This document shows, one piece after another, positions 1-6,527 of a DNA stretch of 19,560 nt. The stretch is from the NCBI GenBank assembly GCA_902497145.1, contig CABVDR010000049.1, forward strand, positions 1-19,560, given 5' to 3'. Source of the DNA: an uncultured Oscillospiraceae bacterium. GTDB taxonomy: Bacteria; Bacillota; Clostridia; Oscillospirales; Oscillospiraceae. Both the position numbers and the translations under genes were made by a program. The notes beneath the pieces are model-generated. The model saw only the letters and a list, made by a program, of their open reading frames with translations, was not told the DNA's origin and did no database searches. Positions within the stretch are counted from its first letter, which is position 1. Each line of letters begins with the position of its first letter.

Positions 1-505
1 CATTGGCCAGCACACACTTACAGGAGGTGCACCAGTTCACAGGCATGGTGGTCTTGTAGGCCAGACCGTGCTTGTAGAGCTGCAGGAAGATCCACTGGGT
101 CCATTTGTAGTAGCTGGGGTCGGTGGTGTTGACCTCCCGGTCCCAGTCAAAGGAGTAGCCCAGCATCTGCAGCTGCTTGCGGAAATTCAGGATATTATCG
201 TGGGTTACCTTAGCGGGATGGATGTGGTTTTTGATGGCGTAGTTCTCGGTGGGCAGACCGAAGGCATCGTAGCCCATGGGGAACAGCACATTGTACCCAT
301 CCATGCGGCGCTTACGGGCCACCACGTCCATGGCGGTGTAAGGCCGGGCGTGGCCCACGTGCAGGCCCTGGCCGGAGGGGTAGGGGAACTCCACCAGAGC
401 ATAGAACTTCTTCTTGTCGGTGTCACCGGTGTGGCAGGCAAAGGTCTTCTCCTCCAGCCACTTTTTCTGCCATTTCTTTTCAATGGCTGCGAAATCGTAC
501 TTCAA
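1..505 (-). CDS. leuS: Leucyl-tRNA synthetase, N-terminal part (runs off the left edge)
   Basis: Class Ia aminoacyl-tRNA synthetase that charges tRNA-Leu in the cytoplasm. About 168 codons are present; the family is usually a little over 800 residues, so the editing domain, KMSKS loop and anticodon-binding domain lie outside the window. The visible part has the expected N-terminus (KYDFAAIEKKWQKKW), the PYPSGQGLHVGH stretch with the HIGH-type motif as HVGH, and the Rossmann segment with DAFGLPTENYAI. I chose the TTG at 505 (MKYDFAAIEKKW), which matches the family start and has GAGAG about 10 bases upstream. An in-frame GTG at 514 (MIDLKYDF) is the alternative, but the GAGAG would then sit almost against the start codon. 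The 57-base leader is too short for a T-box, so the usual tRNA-Leu sensing leader appears absent. Confidence 0.95.
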   Translation of the reverse strand, partial: MKYDFAAIEKKWQKKWLEEKTFACHTGDTDKKKFYALVEFPYPSGQGLHVGHARPYTAMDVVARKRRMDGYNVLFPMGYDAFGLPTENYAIKNHIHPAKVTHDNILNFRKQLQMLGYSFDWDREVNTTDPSYYKWTQWIFLQLYKHGLAYKTTMPVNWCTSCKCVLAN

Positions 506-568
506 ATCAATCACGCTCTCTTGTATTTCTTGCCGCGCCTGTCGGCACTTATATATTGAGACCGTAAC

Positions 569-597
569 ATTATACCCGTATTTTGTCCAGATTGCAA
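569..597 (-). promoter_or_regulatory. Sigma-A promoter of leuS
   Basis: On the minus strand a -35 TTGCAA (592-597) and a consensus -10 TATAAT (569-574) are separated by 17 bases. Transcription would start near 562, giving a leader of about 57 bases before the leuS start at 505. Confidence 0.75.
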
Positions 598-650
598 GGG
601 TTGTCCCATTTTCTTCCCACGCCGCTGTATATTATTATTGTTTTCCAATG

Positions 651-666
651 GATTTTTATAAAAATC
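651..666. other. Perfect AT-rich palindrome between leuS and the 734 gene
   Basis: GATTTTTATAAAAATC is a perfect 16-bp palindrome in the divergent spacer. It contains TATAAA (657-662), which could be a -10 for the plus-strand gene at 734, but no good -35 lies at the right distance. It may be an operator or simply AT-rich sequence. Nothing else stands out in 598-733 apart from the ribosome site before 734. Confidence 0.35.
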
Positions 667-733
667 TTAATCTTCTCTTCCATAGAATTTATATCCCGTC
701 TGCTATGCTGAACATGAAAGGACGGGAAACACC

Positions 734-1267
734 ATGACAGAGTCTAAAACCGTATATATTCTTCTCACCCGGTCGGGAACCTGGTTTTCCCGGCTCATCC
801 ATCTGGCCACCGCCGACCGCTATACCCACGCCTCCATCGGTCTGGACGGCCCGGATGGTCCCTTTTACAGCTTTGCCCGTCTGGATCCCCGCTTTGCCCT
901 GCCCGCGGGGCTGGTCCAAGAGCGGATGGACCTCCGTTCCTTGCGCCGCAGGGCAACCCCCTGGTGTCTGTGTGAGCTGGAGGTCACTCCCCAGGCCTAC
1001 GAGCACCTGCGCCGGCAGCTCAGCTCCATGTACGCCCGGCGGGAGCAATACCATTATAATTTATTGGGCGCGCTGGGCTGCTACTTCCACCAGCCCCTGC
1101 GCCGGGAGCACCACTACTTCTGCTCTCAGTTTGTGGCCAGTCTCTTGGAGGAGAGCGGCGCGGCGGAGCTTGGAAAATGCCCCGGTCTGGTCCGTCCGGT
1201 GGATTTCTGTTCGCTCCACGGTCTTCGCACCATGCGTCAGGGCGTTTTAAACCCCTCTCTTGCATAA
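734..1267 (+). CDS. Permuted papain-like (YiiX/NlpC-P60 type) putative cysteine hydrolase
   Basis: A 177-residue protein with no signal peptide or membrane segment. Two short blocks are recognisable: YTHASIGLD around His32, and HHYFCSQFVASLLEESGA around Cys130. His before Cys, with the Cys starting a helix of the C-S-x-F/L-V type, is the arrangement of circularly permuted papain-like proteins (YiiX/YebB and relatives), which include amidases, peptidases and acyltransferases. I infer a Cys130-His32 active site; the substrate is unknown. The start ATG at 734 follows AAAGGACG. It stands alone, divergent from leuS, with the transporter gene 133 bases downstream behind its own promoter. Assignment is by fold motif only, so the product name is tentative. 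Confidence 0.75.
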   Translation: MTESKTVYILLTRSGTWFSRLIHLATADRYTHASIGLDGPDGPFYSFARLDPRFALPAGLVQERMDLRSLRRRATPWCLCELEVTPQAYEHLRRQLSSMYARREQYHYNLLGALGCYFHQPLRREHHYFCSQFVASLLEESGAAELGKCPGLVRPVDFCSLHGLRTMRQGVLNPSLA

Positions 1268-1304
1268 TAGCTTCCAGTTTCTCCTTCTTCTCAACTTCCA
1301 AGGC

Positions 1305-1332
1305 TTGACAGAACCGTTTGGAACGCTATAAT
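1305..1332 (+). promoter_or_regulatory. Consensus sigma-A promoter of the NSS transporter
   Basis: Perfect -35 TTGACA (1305-1310) and perfect -10 TATAAT (1327-1332) with a 16-base spacer. The predicted start near 1339 gives a leader of about 62 bases, which contains the hairpin at 1347-1384. Confidence 0.9.
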
Positions 1333-1346
1333 AAAGGGTACTGTAC

Positions 1347-1384
1347 TTCGCCGCTTTGACGCTGTAAAGCATCAACGTGGCGAA
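1347..1384 (+). promoter_or_regulatory. Long leader hairpin ending just before the ribosome site
   Basis: TTCGCCGC (1347-1354) pairs with GTGGCGAA (1377-1384) with one G-U. Inside it TTGA (1356-1359) pairs with TCAA (1372-1375), and GCT (1361-1363) with AGC (1368-1370), around a GTAA loop. That makes 15 pairs with two single-base mismatches. The stem ends two bases before AAGGAGG (1387-1393). There is no U-run, so this is not a terminator; it could stabilise the mRNA or affect initiation. Confidence 0.5.
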
Positions 1385-1400
1385 AGAAGGAGGATCTAAC

Positions 1401-2717
1401 ATGGAACACAAACGGACTGCCGGGCAGTTCGCCACCTCAGCCGGATTTATTCTGGCTGCCGTGGGCTCCGCGGTGGGCATGGGCAACATTTGGCTGTTCC
1501 CCTACCGCATTGGACAGTACGGCGGCGGCGCTTTTCTGATACCTTACTTTATCTTTGTCGCTCTGTTCAGCTATGTAGGCCTGTCCGGCGAATTCGGCCT
1601 GGGCCGTCTCACTGGAACCGGCACTTCTGGCTCCTTTGACTATGTGCTGAAGACCCGGGGCAAGAAGGGCGGCTCGATCATCGGTATCCTGCCTTTGCTG
1701 GGTGTACTGGGCATCGCTATCGGCTACTCGGTGGTGGTGGGCTGGGTGCTGAAGTATGCGGTGGGCTCCCTCACTGGTGCGGTGCTCACCAACGAGCCCC
1801 AGGCCTATTTTGACGCTATGGCGGTGGATTTCGGCTCCATCCCCTGGCACCTGATCGCGGTGGTGCTCACGGCGGCGGTACTGCTGATGGGCGTGAAGGA
1901 CGGCATCGAGAAGATCAGCAAATTCATGATGCCTGCCTTCTTTATCCTTTTCCTTATTATCGCCATCCGCGTGGCCTTCCTCCCCGGCTCCTGGGAGGGC
2001 TACCTCTACCTCTTTACCCCTGACTGGAGCTACCTGGGCAAATTTGAGACCTGGGTCATGGCCATGGGCCAGGCCTTCTTCTCCCTGTCCATCAACGGCG
2101 CTGGTATGCTGATCTATGGCAGTTATATGAAAAAGTCGGAGGACATCATCCACCACTCGGTAATGACCGCCATTCTGGACACCATTGCCGCCCTGCTGGC
2201 CGGCTTTGCCATCATTCCGGCGGTGTTCGCCTTCGGCATCTCCCCCAGCTCCGGCCCCCCGCTGATGTTTGTCACCCTGCCCCAGGTATTCCAGAGTATG
2301 CCTATGGGCCGGCTGTTTGCGGTATTCTTCTTCGTGTCCGTCTTCTTTGCGGGTATCACCTCTCTCATCAACATGATGGAGGCCTGCAGCGAGGCCCTCT
2401 CCAGCCAGCTGAAGTTCTCCCGCAAGTCCTCGGTGTGCGTCATTGCTGTGGTGGTCTTCGGCGTTTCCATTTTCCTGGAGTCCCTGCCCAAGATGGGCGC
2501 CTGGCTGGACACTGTTACCATCTATATTGCCCCCTTCGGCGCTCTGCTGTGTGCGGTGTTCATCTACTTTATTCTGGGCATGAAAAACATCAAGGCAGAG
2601 CTGAACCTGGGCCGCAAGAAGCCCCTGGGCCGCAGCTTCGATGTGCTGGCCTACGTCTACGTGATCGTGGCCGCGGCAGTGCTGGTGCTTGGCATATACT
2701 ACGGCGGCATCGGCTGA
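1401..2717 (+). CDS. Sodium-dependent transporter, NSS (SNF) family
   Basis: Secondary symporter of 438 residues in the cytoplasmic membrane, expected to import an amino acid or related small substrate with Na+. Start ATG 1401 follows AAGGAGG at seven bases; an in-frame GTG at 1377 lies inside the leader hairpin and is rejected. Transmembrane segment 1 carries GSAVGMGNIWLFPYRIGQYGG, the unwound Na+/substrate region of the family. Segment 6 carries GQAFFSLSINGAGMLIYGSY, the second unwound helix. Length and hydrophobic segments fit the bacterial 11-12 helix form. Residue 32 is Leu where LeuT has Arg30, half of its extracellular gate. Substrate cannot be read from the sequence. The gene is monocistronic and ends at a bidirectional terminator shared with deoC. 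Confidence 0.93.
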   Translation: MEHKRTAGQFATSAGFILAAVGSAVGMGNIWLFPYRIGQYGGGAFLIPYFIFVALFSYVGLSGEFGLGRLTGTGTSGSFDYVLKTRGKKGGSIIGILPLLGVLGIAIGYSVVVGWVLKYAVGSLTGAVLTNEPQAYFDAMAVDFGSIPWHLIAVVLTAAVLLMGVKDGIEKISKFMMPAFFILFLIIAIRVAFLPGSWEGYLYLFTPDWSYLGKFETWVMAMGQAFFSLSINGAGMLIYGSYMKKSEDIIHHSVMTAILDTIAALLAGFAIIPAVFAFGISPSSGPPLMFVTLPQVFQSMPMGRLFAVFFFVSVFFAGITSLINMMEACSEALSSQLKFSRKSSVCVIAVVVFGVSIFLESLPKMGAWLDTVTIYIAPFGALLCAVFIYFILGMKNIKAELNLGRKKPLGRSFDVLAYVYVIVAAAVLVLGIYYGGIG

Positions 2718-2734
2718 GCCAAATTAGAACCTAT

Positions 2735-2778
2735 AAAAAATCCCCGTTGGGAACGTTCGTTCCCAACGGGGATTTTTT
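2735..2778. terminator. Bidirectional Rho-independent terminator (20-bp perfect stem)
   Basis: A perfect 20-bp inverted repeat (2735-2754 with 2759-2778) around a GTTC loop. A-run and T-run flanks make it functional on both strands. It separates the convergent transporter (plus) and deoC (minus). Confidence 0.95.
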
Positions 2779-2790
2779 GCTTCAAAAAGG

Positions 2791-3443
2791 TCAGCTGTTT
2801 TTCTGATACAGCGCCACCAGAGCGCTGGCACCGATGCGGTCAGCTCCCGCATCCAGCATGGCCTGGGCCTGCTCAAAGGTGCGGATGCCGCCGGCAGCCT
2901 TGATCCGCATGTCCGGGCTGATGTGCTCCCGGAAGAGCTTAATGTCCTCCACCGTGGCACCGCTCTTGGCAAAGCCGGTGGAGGTCTTAATAAAGTCAGC
3001 CCCGGACATGGAGACAATCCGGCAGGCGGCAATCTTCTCCTCCTGGGTCAGCTGGCAGGCCTCCACGATAACCTTCAGGATGCGGCCCTGGCAGGAGGCC
3101 TTGACCGCCCGGATCTCCTGGAGTACACCCTCCCAGTCGCCGGACTTGGCCAGGCCGATGTCCATGACCATGTCGATCTCGTCGGCGCCGTTGCGGATGC
3201 ATCCTCTGTCTCAAACACCTTCACCTCGGGGGTGGAGTAGCCGTTGGGGAAGCCGATGACCGTGCAGATCTTCAGACGGCTGCCCACGTATTCTGCCGCC
3301 CGCTTTACATACCGGGGCGGAATGCACACCGAGGCAGTATGGCAGGCCATGCCCTCATCACAGATTTTCTGTACCTGCTCCCACGTGGCATCTTGGGTGA
3401 GCAGGGTGTGATCTACCCGGCTAAGAATTTCTTTCTGGTCCAT
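2791..3443 (-). pseudogene. deoC: Deoxyribose-phosphate aldolase, split by a one-base frameshift
   Basis: DeoC cleaves 2-deoxyribose 5-phosphate to glyceraldehyde 3-phosphate and acetaldehyde during deoxynucleoside catabolism. The N-terminal part (MDQKEILSRVDHTLLTQDAT, later ICTVIGFPNGYSTPEVKVFETEDA) is in one frame from ATG 3443. The rest (IRNGADEIDMVMDIGLAKSGDW to the end) is in another frame down to TGA 2791-2793. Homology is continuous if one base is added at about 3199, where the minus strand reads GATGCATCCGC and GATGCCATCCGC would be expected. With that base the protein is 217 residues, normal for the family. As written, translation stops at 3075 after about 122 residues and loses the Schiff-base lysine (DFIKTSTGF). 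TAAGGAGGAAACGACTT precedes the start. Either a recent inactivation or a sequencing error. Confidence 0.85.
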
Positions 3444-3467
3444 AAGTCGTTTCCTCCTTACACAGAA

Positions 3468-3484
3468 GTGGGACTGCGTCCCAC
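3468..3484. promoter_or_regulatory. Candidate operator dyad in the deoC leader
   Basis: GTGGGAC-TGC-GTCCCAC is a perfect 7-bp dyad. It lies about 14-30 bases downstream of the predicted deoC transcription start and upstream of the ribosome site. That fits a repressor site or a leader hairpin; the binding protein is unknown. Confidence 0.4.
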
Positions 3485-3504
3485 AACAGAAGCGATTTGG
3501 TCTT

Positions 3505-3533
3505 ATTCTACTCCCGCGGACTTCTTCTGTCCA
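3505..3533 (-). promoter_or_regulatory. Sigma-A promoter of deoC
   Basis: Minus strand -35 TGGACA (3528-3533), 17-base spacer, -10 TAGAAT (3505-3510). It lies directly after the metK terminator, so deoC is a separate transcription unit. Confidence 0.65.
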
Positions 3534-3545
3534 GCCCAAAAACTG

Positions 3546-3580
3546 ACAAAAAGCGGGCCGGGAAAAGCTTCCCGGCCCGC
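3546..3580 (-). terminator. Rho-independent terminator of metK
   Basis: GCGGGCCGGG (3571-3580 on the minus strand) pairs with CCCGGCCCGC (3553-3562), extended by two A-T pairs around a short loop. A TTTTT run (3548-3552) follows. Confidence 0.9.
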
Positions 3581-3648
3581 GCCGCCGGTCTTTCCTACCC
3601 TGAAAGGATAGCCAAAACCAGCTCAGAGTATTCCTTAATTTTCCAGAG

Positions 3649-4830
3649 TTACACCTTCGCCAGCAGCGCGTCGGTGCGGTCGGTACGCTCCCAGGGCAAA
3701 TCCAGGTCGCTGCGGCCGAAGTGGCCGTAAGCGGCTGTCTGGCGGTAGATGGGACGGCGCAGATCCAGATCCCGGATGATGGCGGCGGGACGCAGGTCAA
3801 AGACCTGCTGTACCACCTCAGACAGCTCCTCGTCTGCAATGCGGCCGGTGCCGAAGGTGTCAATACGCACCGAGACAGGCTGGGCCACGCCGATGGCGTA
3901 GGCCAGCTGCACCTGGCAGCGGGAGGCCAGACCGGCGGCCACCACGTTCTTGGCCACCCAGCGGGCAGCGTAGGCTGCGGAGCGGTCCACCTTGGTGGGA
4001 TCCTTGCCGGAGAAGGCACCGCCGCCGTGGGGGGCGCTGCCGCCGTAGGTATCCACGATGATCTTCCGCCCGGTGAGACCGGAGTCGCCCTGAGGGCCAC
4101 CCACCACAAAGCGGCCGGTGGGGTTGACATAGATCTTGGTGTCGTCATCCATCAGGCTGGCGGGGATAATTGGCCGGATGACCAGATCGATCATATCCTG
4201 GCGGATCTGGCTGAGCTCCACCTCGGGGCCGTGCTGGGTGGAGACCACCACGGCGTCTACCCGCAGGGGCTTGTCGTTCTCATCGTACTCCACGGTGACC
4301 TGGGTCTTTCCGTCGGGACGCAGGTAGTCCACCAGGCCCTCCTTGCGCACCTGGGTCAGGCGCATGGCCAGCTTCTGGGCCAGGGTGATGGGCAGGGGCA
4401 TGAGCTCTTCCGTCTCGTCGCAGGCATAGCCGAACATCATACCCTGGTCACCGGCGCCGTTGTCCAGGCCGTCATCCTCGCCCCCTTCTTTTACCTCCAG
4501 GCACTTGTCCACGCCCATGGCGATGTCGGGGGACTGCTCGTCGATGGAGGTGATCACCGCGCAGGTGTCGCAGTCGAAGCCAAACTTGGCCCGGTCATAG
4601 CCGATGTCCCGGACCACGTCCCGGGCGATCTTGGGGATGTCTACGTAGCACTGGGTGGTGATCTCGCCCATCACGTGGACCAAACCGGTGGTCACCGTGG
4701 TCTCGCAGGCCACACGGGCCTGGGGATCCTGGGCAATGATGGCATCCAGCACCGCGTCGGAAATCTGGTCACAGATTTTGTCAGGATGTCCTTCCGTCAC
4801 CGATTCAGAAGTAAACAGTTTCTTAGCCAT
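3649..4830 (-). CDS. metK: S-adenosylmethionine synthetase
   Basis: Makes S-adenosylmethionine from methionine and ATP in the cytoplasm. The 393-residue product is of normal length. Visible signatures are the N-terminal TSESVTEGHPDKICDQISDAVLDAI with the ATP-binding HPDK, the DQGMMFGYA nucleotide/metal segment, GGPQGDSGLTGRKIIVDTYG, and the C-terminal P-loop-like HGGGAFSGKDPTKVDRSAAY. The start is ATG 4830 with AAGGAAAG upstream; the open frame extends to 4875 but that part is the leader. It is controlled by the SAM-I riboswitch directly upstream, so the enzyme is switched off by its own product. ahcY, which removes the by-product of SAM use, lies just upstream on the same strand. Confidence 0.98.
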   Translation of the reverse strand: MAKKLFTSESVTEGHPDKICDQISDAVLDAIIAQDPQARVACETTVTTGLVHVMGEITTQCYVDIPKIARDVVRDIGYDRAKFGFDCDTCAVITSIDEQSPDIAMGVDKCLEVKEGGEDDGLDNGAGDQGMMFGYACDETEELMPLPITLAQKLAMRLTQVRKEGLVDYLRPDGKTQVTVEYDENDKPLRVDAVVVSTQHGPEVELSQIRQDMIDLVIRPIIPASLMDDDTKIYVNPTGRFVVGGPQGDSGLTGRKIIVDTYGGSAPHGGGAFSGKDPTKVDRSAAYAARWVAKNVVAAGLASRCQVQLAYAIGVAQPVSVRIDTFGTGRIADEELSEVVQQVFDLRPAAIIRDLDLRRPIYRQTAAYGHFGRSDLDLPWERTDRTDALLAKV

Positions 4831-4858
4831 AGTCTCTTTCCTTTCTTTTTCGGGGGTG

Positions 4859-5000
4859 AAAAAAACGCTCCGCATTGGCGGAGCGTTTTATCGTCTAAGC
4901 ACCCTCATCTTTCGATACACTGCCGCCGGATTTAGCACCTTGCGTTGTTTGCAGGTTGCCGGGTTTCATAGGGCCGTTCCCTCCACCGCTCTTGATAAGG
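4859..5000 (-). promoter_or_regulatory. SAM-I (S-box) riboswitch with transcription terminator
   Basis: On the minus strand the aptamer starts with CTTATCAAGAGCGGTGGAGG, then GGCCCTATGAAACCCGGCAACC, AAGGTGCTAAATCC and GATGAG, the conserved S-box core. P1 is CCTTATC (4994-5000) with GATGAGG (4903-4909). The expression platform is a terminator: 12-bp stem at 4862-4889 (CGCTCCGC, loop CAAT, GCGGAGCG plus A-T pairs) with a T7 run at 4859-4865. By family knowledge, SAM binding stabilises P1 and lets the terminator form, lowering metK expression. Confidence 0.97.
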
Positions 5001-5019
5001 TTTTCAGTTGTACAGATGG

Positions 5020-5047
5020 ATTATAGCAGATTTTCCGCCTTTGTCAA
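5020..5047 (-). promoter_or_regulatory. Consensus sigma-A promoter of the riboswitch-metK unit
   Basis: Minus strand -35 TTGACA (5042-5047) and -10 TATAAT (5020-5025), both perfect, spacer 16. The -35 ends seven bases after the ahcY stop codon. No terminator lies between ahcY and this promoter. Confidence 0.9.
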
Positions 5048-5054
5048 TAGGTTT

Positions 5055-6299
5055 TTACGCCTCCCACCCGGCCAGATAGTCCTTCTGCTCCTGGGTGAGG
5101 GTATCAATAGAGAGACCCATGGCCGCCAGCTTCACCCGACCGATCTGATCGTCGATCTCGTCCGGCACCTGATAGACCTTCTTCTCCAGGCCATCCCGGT
5201 GCTTGGCCAGCCACTCCAGGGAAAGGGCCTGGACGGCAAAGGACATGTCCATAATTTCGGCGGGGTGGCCGTTGCCCGCGGCCAGGTTCACCAGCCGGCC
5301 CTGAGCCAGCACGTTAAGGATGCGTCCGTCCTTCAGGCGGAAGCCCTCGATGCCCTCCCGGCGGGGGAAGCGCTCCAACGCCTGGGCGGCCAGAGCCGCC
5401 ACGTCCACCTCACAGTCGAAGTGGCCGGAGTTACACAGGATGGCGTTGTGCTTCATGACAGCGAAGTGCCGGTCCACGATCACGTCCTTACAGCCGGTGG
5501 CGGTGACAAAGAGATCCCCCACCTTGGCCGCCTCATCCATGGGCATGACCTGGAAGTTCTCCATGGTGGCCTCCAGGGCCTTGAAGGGGTCCACCTCACA
5601 GACGATGACGTGGGCGCCCATGCCCTTGGCCCGCATGGCAATACCCTTGCCGCACCAGCCGTAGCCGGCCACTACCACGGTCTTGCCTGCCACCATCAGG
5701 TTGGTGGTGTGCATGATGGCGTCCCAGGTGGACTGTCCGGTACCATATTTGTTGTCATAGTAGTGCTTGGCTTTGGCGTCGTTCACCGCCATCATGGGAC
5801 AGGGCAGGATGCCGGCCTTCTCCCGGGCGTGGAGGCGGTGGATGCCGGTGGTGGTCTCCTCACAGCCGCCAATGAGCCGGTCGCCCAGGTCGGCGCACCG
5901 GCCGCCCAGCAGGGAGATCAGGTCTCCGCCGTCGTCCACGATGAGATGGGGACGGCACTTCAGGGTCTCCACCAGCAGATCCTCATACTGCTGAGGGGTG
6001 ACGCCGTGGACGCCGTAGGTATCCACGCCCAGCTGGGCCATGGCGGCGGCTACATCATCCTGGGTAGACAGGGGGTTGCAGCCGGTGAGGTGCACGTCGG
6101 CGCCCCCCTCCCGGAGCACCAGACCCAGGTTGGCAGTCTTGGCCTCCAGGTGAACCGAGACGGCAATGGTCAATCCGGCAAAAGGCTTTTCCTTGCGGAA
6201 GCGCTCCTCAATACCGCTCAGGGCAGGCATAAAATCCCGCACCCACTGAATCTTCATCAGCCCCGAAGGGGCCAGGGACATATCTTTTACAATACTCAT
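5055..6299 (-). CDS. ahcY: S-adenosylhomocysteine hydrolase (short form)
   Basis: NAD-dependent enzyme that splits S-adenosylhomocysteine into adenosine and homocysteine, pulling methylation reactions forward. The 414-residue chain is the shorter archaeal/Thermotoga-like form. Landmarks: His50 in SVHLEAKTANLGL, TGCNPLSTQDDVAAA (73-87), Asp126, CEETTTG (146-152), Lys178 and Asp182 in AKHYYDNKYGTGQS, and the Rossmann glycines in AGYGWCGKG (211-219). These positions correspond to human His55, Asp131, Glu156, Lys186 and Asp190 by my own alignment. The C-terminus lacks the long KPxxYRY tail. ATG 6299 follows GAGGA. An S-inosylhomocysteine hydrolase, a close relative, cannot be excluded. Many Clostridia use the Pfs route instead, so a hydrolase is notable. 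Confidence 0.95.
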   Translation of the reverse strand: MSIVKDMSLAPSGLMKIQWVRDFMPALSGIEERFRKEKPFAGLTIAVSVHLEAKTANLGLVLREGGADVHLTGCNPLSTQDDVAAAMAQLGVDTYGVHGVTPQQYEDLLVETLKCRPHLIVDDGGDLISLLGGRCADLGDRLIGGCEETTTGIHRLHAREKAGILPCPMMAVNDAKAKHYYDNKYGTGQSTWDAIMHTTNLMVAGKTVVVAGYGWCGKGIAMRAKGMGAHVIVCEVDPFKALEATMENFQVMPMDEAAKVGDLFVTATGCKDVIVDRHFAVMKHNAILCNSGHFDCEVDVAALAAQALERFPRREGIEGFRLKDGRILNVLAQGRLVNLAAGNGHPAEIMDMSFAVQALSLEWLAKHRDGLEKKVYQVPDEIDDQIGRVKLAAMGLSIDTLTQEQKDYLAGWEA

Positions 6300-6326
6300 A
6301 GCTTCCTCGCTCTTTTCTGAAATTTC

Positions 6327-6345
6327 AAAAACGGCCCGAAGCCGT
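6327..6345 (-). other. Small terminator-like hairpin in the ahcY leader
   Basis: Minus strand ACGGC-TTCGG-GCCGT followed by TTTTT. It sits between the likely ahcY promoter region and the gene, so it could attenuate. A 5-bp stem is weak and may only stabilise the leader. Confidence 0.35.
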
Positions 6346-6359
6346 CCACATTCCCGTTT

Positions 6360-6388
6360 ATTCTATCATATTCCCCTTTTGAGGAAAA
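6360..6388 (-). promoter_or_regulatory. Possible sigma-A promoter of ahcY
   Basis: Minus strand -10 TAGAAT (6360-6365) or the overlapping TATGAT (6365-6370). The -35 is poor (TTTTCC at 6383-6388, 17-base spacer). The position is right but the match is weak. Confidence 0.35.
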
Positions 6389-6439
6389 GCATAACTTTTT
6401 TGTCCACATGAAACCGGGAAAATGTTTACACTTTCGTCA

Positions 6440-6468
6440 TGGACTTTTTTCTGGAAAACGGGTACAAT
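6440..6468 (+). promoter_or_regulatory. Sigma-A promoter of the rhomboid-like gene
   Basis: -35 TGGACT (6440-6445), 17-base spacer, -10 TACAAT (6463-6468). The leader of about 55 bases contains a small hairpin, TGCCGC (6485-6490) with GCGGCA (6495-6500), ahead of AAGGAGGG. Confidence 0.65.
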
Positions 6469-6527
6469 GCTCTCTGGACATTTCTGCCGCTCCTGCGGCA
6501 ATTTCATTTGGATAAGGAGGGCTGTCC

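Noticed and set aside
515..733. T-box leader for leuS
   Set aside because: The promoter is only about 57 bases from the gene, and no T-box sequence (AGGGTGG-type) or terminator pair is present.
3075..3213. Programmed frameshifting in deoC
   Set aside because: No slippery heptamer or following stem was seen in the zone where the frames overlap, and DeoC is not known to need recoding.
3534..3547. Exact 14-base match GCCCAAAAACTGAC at 3534-3547 and 14055-14068
   Set aside because: Both copies lie just past minus-strand genes, but about one such pair is expected by chance in a window this size, and no longer similarity flanks it.
6300..6420. SAH riboswitch upstream of ahcY
   Set aside because: The leader from the likely promoter is only about 55 bases and shows none of the conserved SAH-aptamer sequence.
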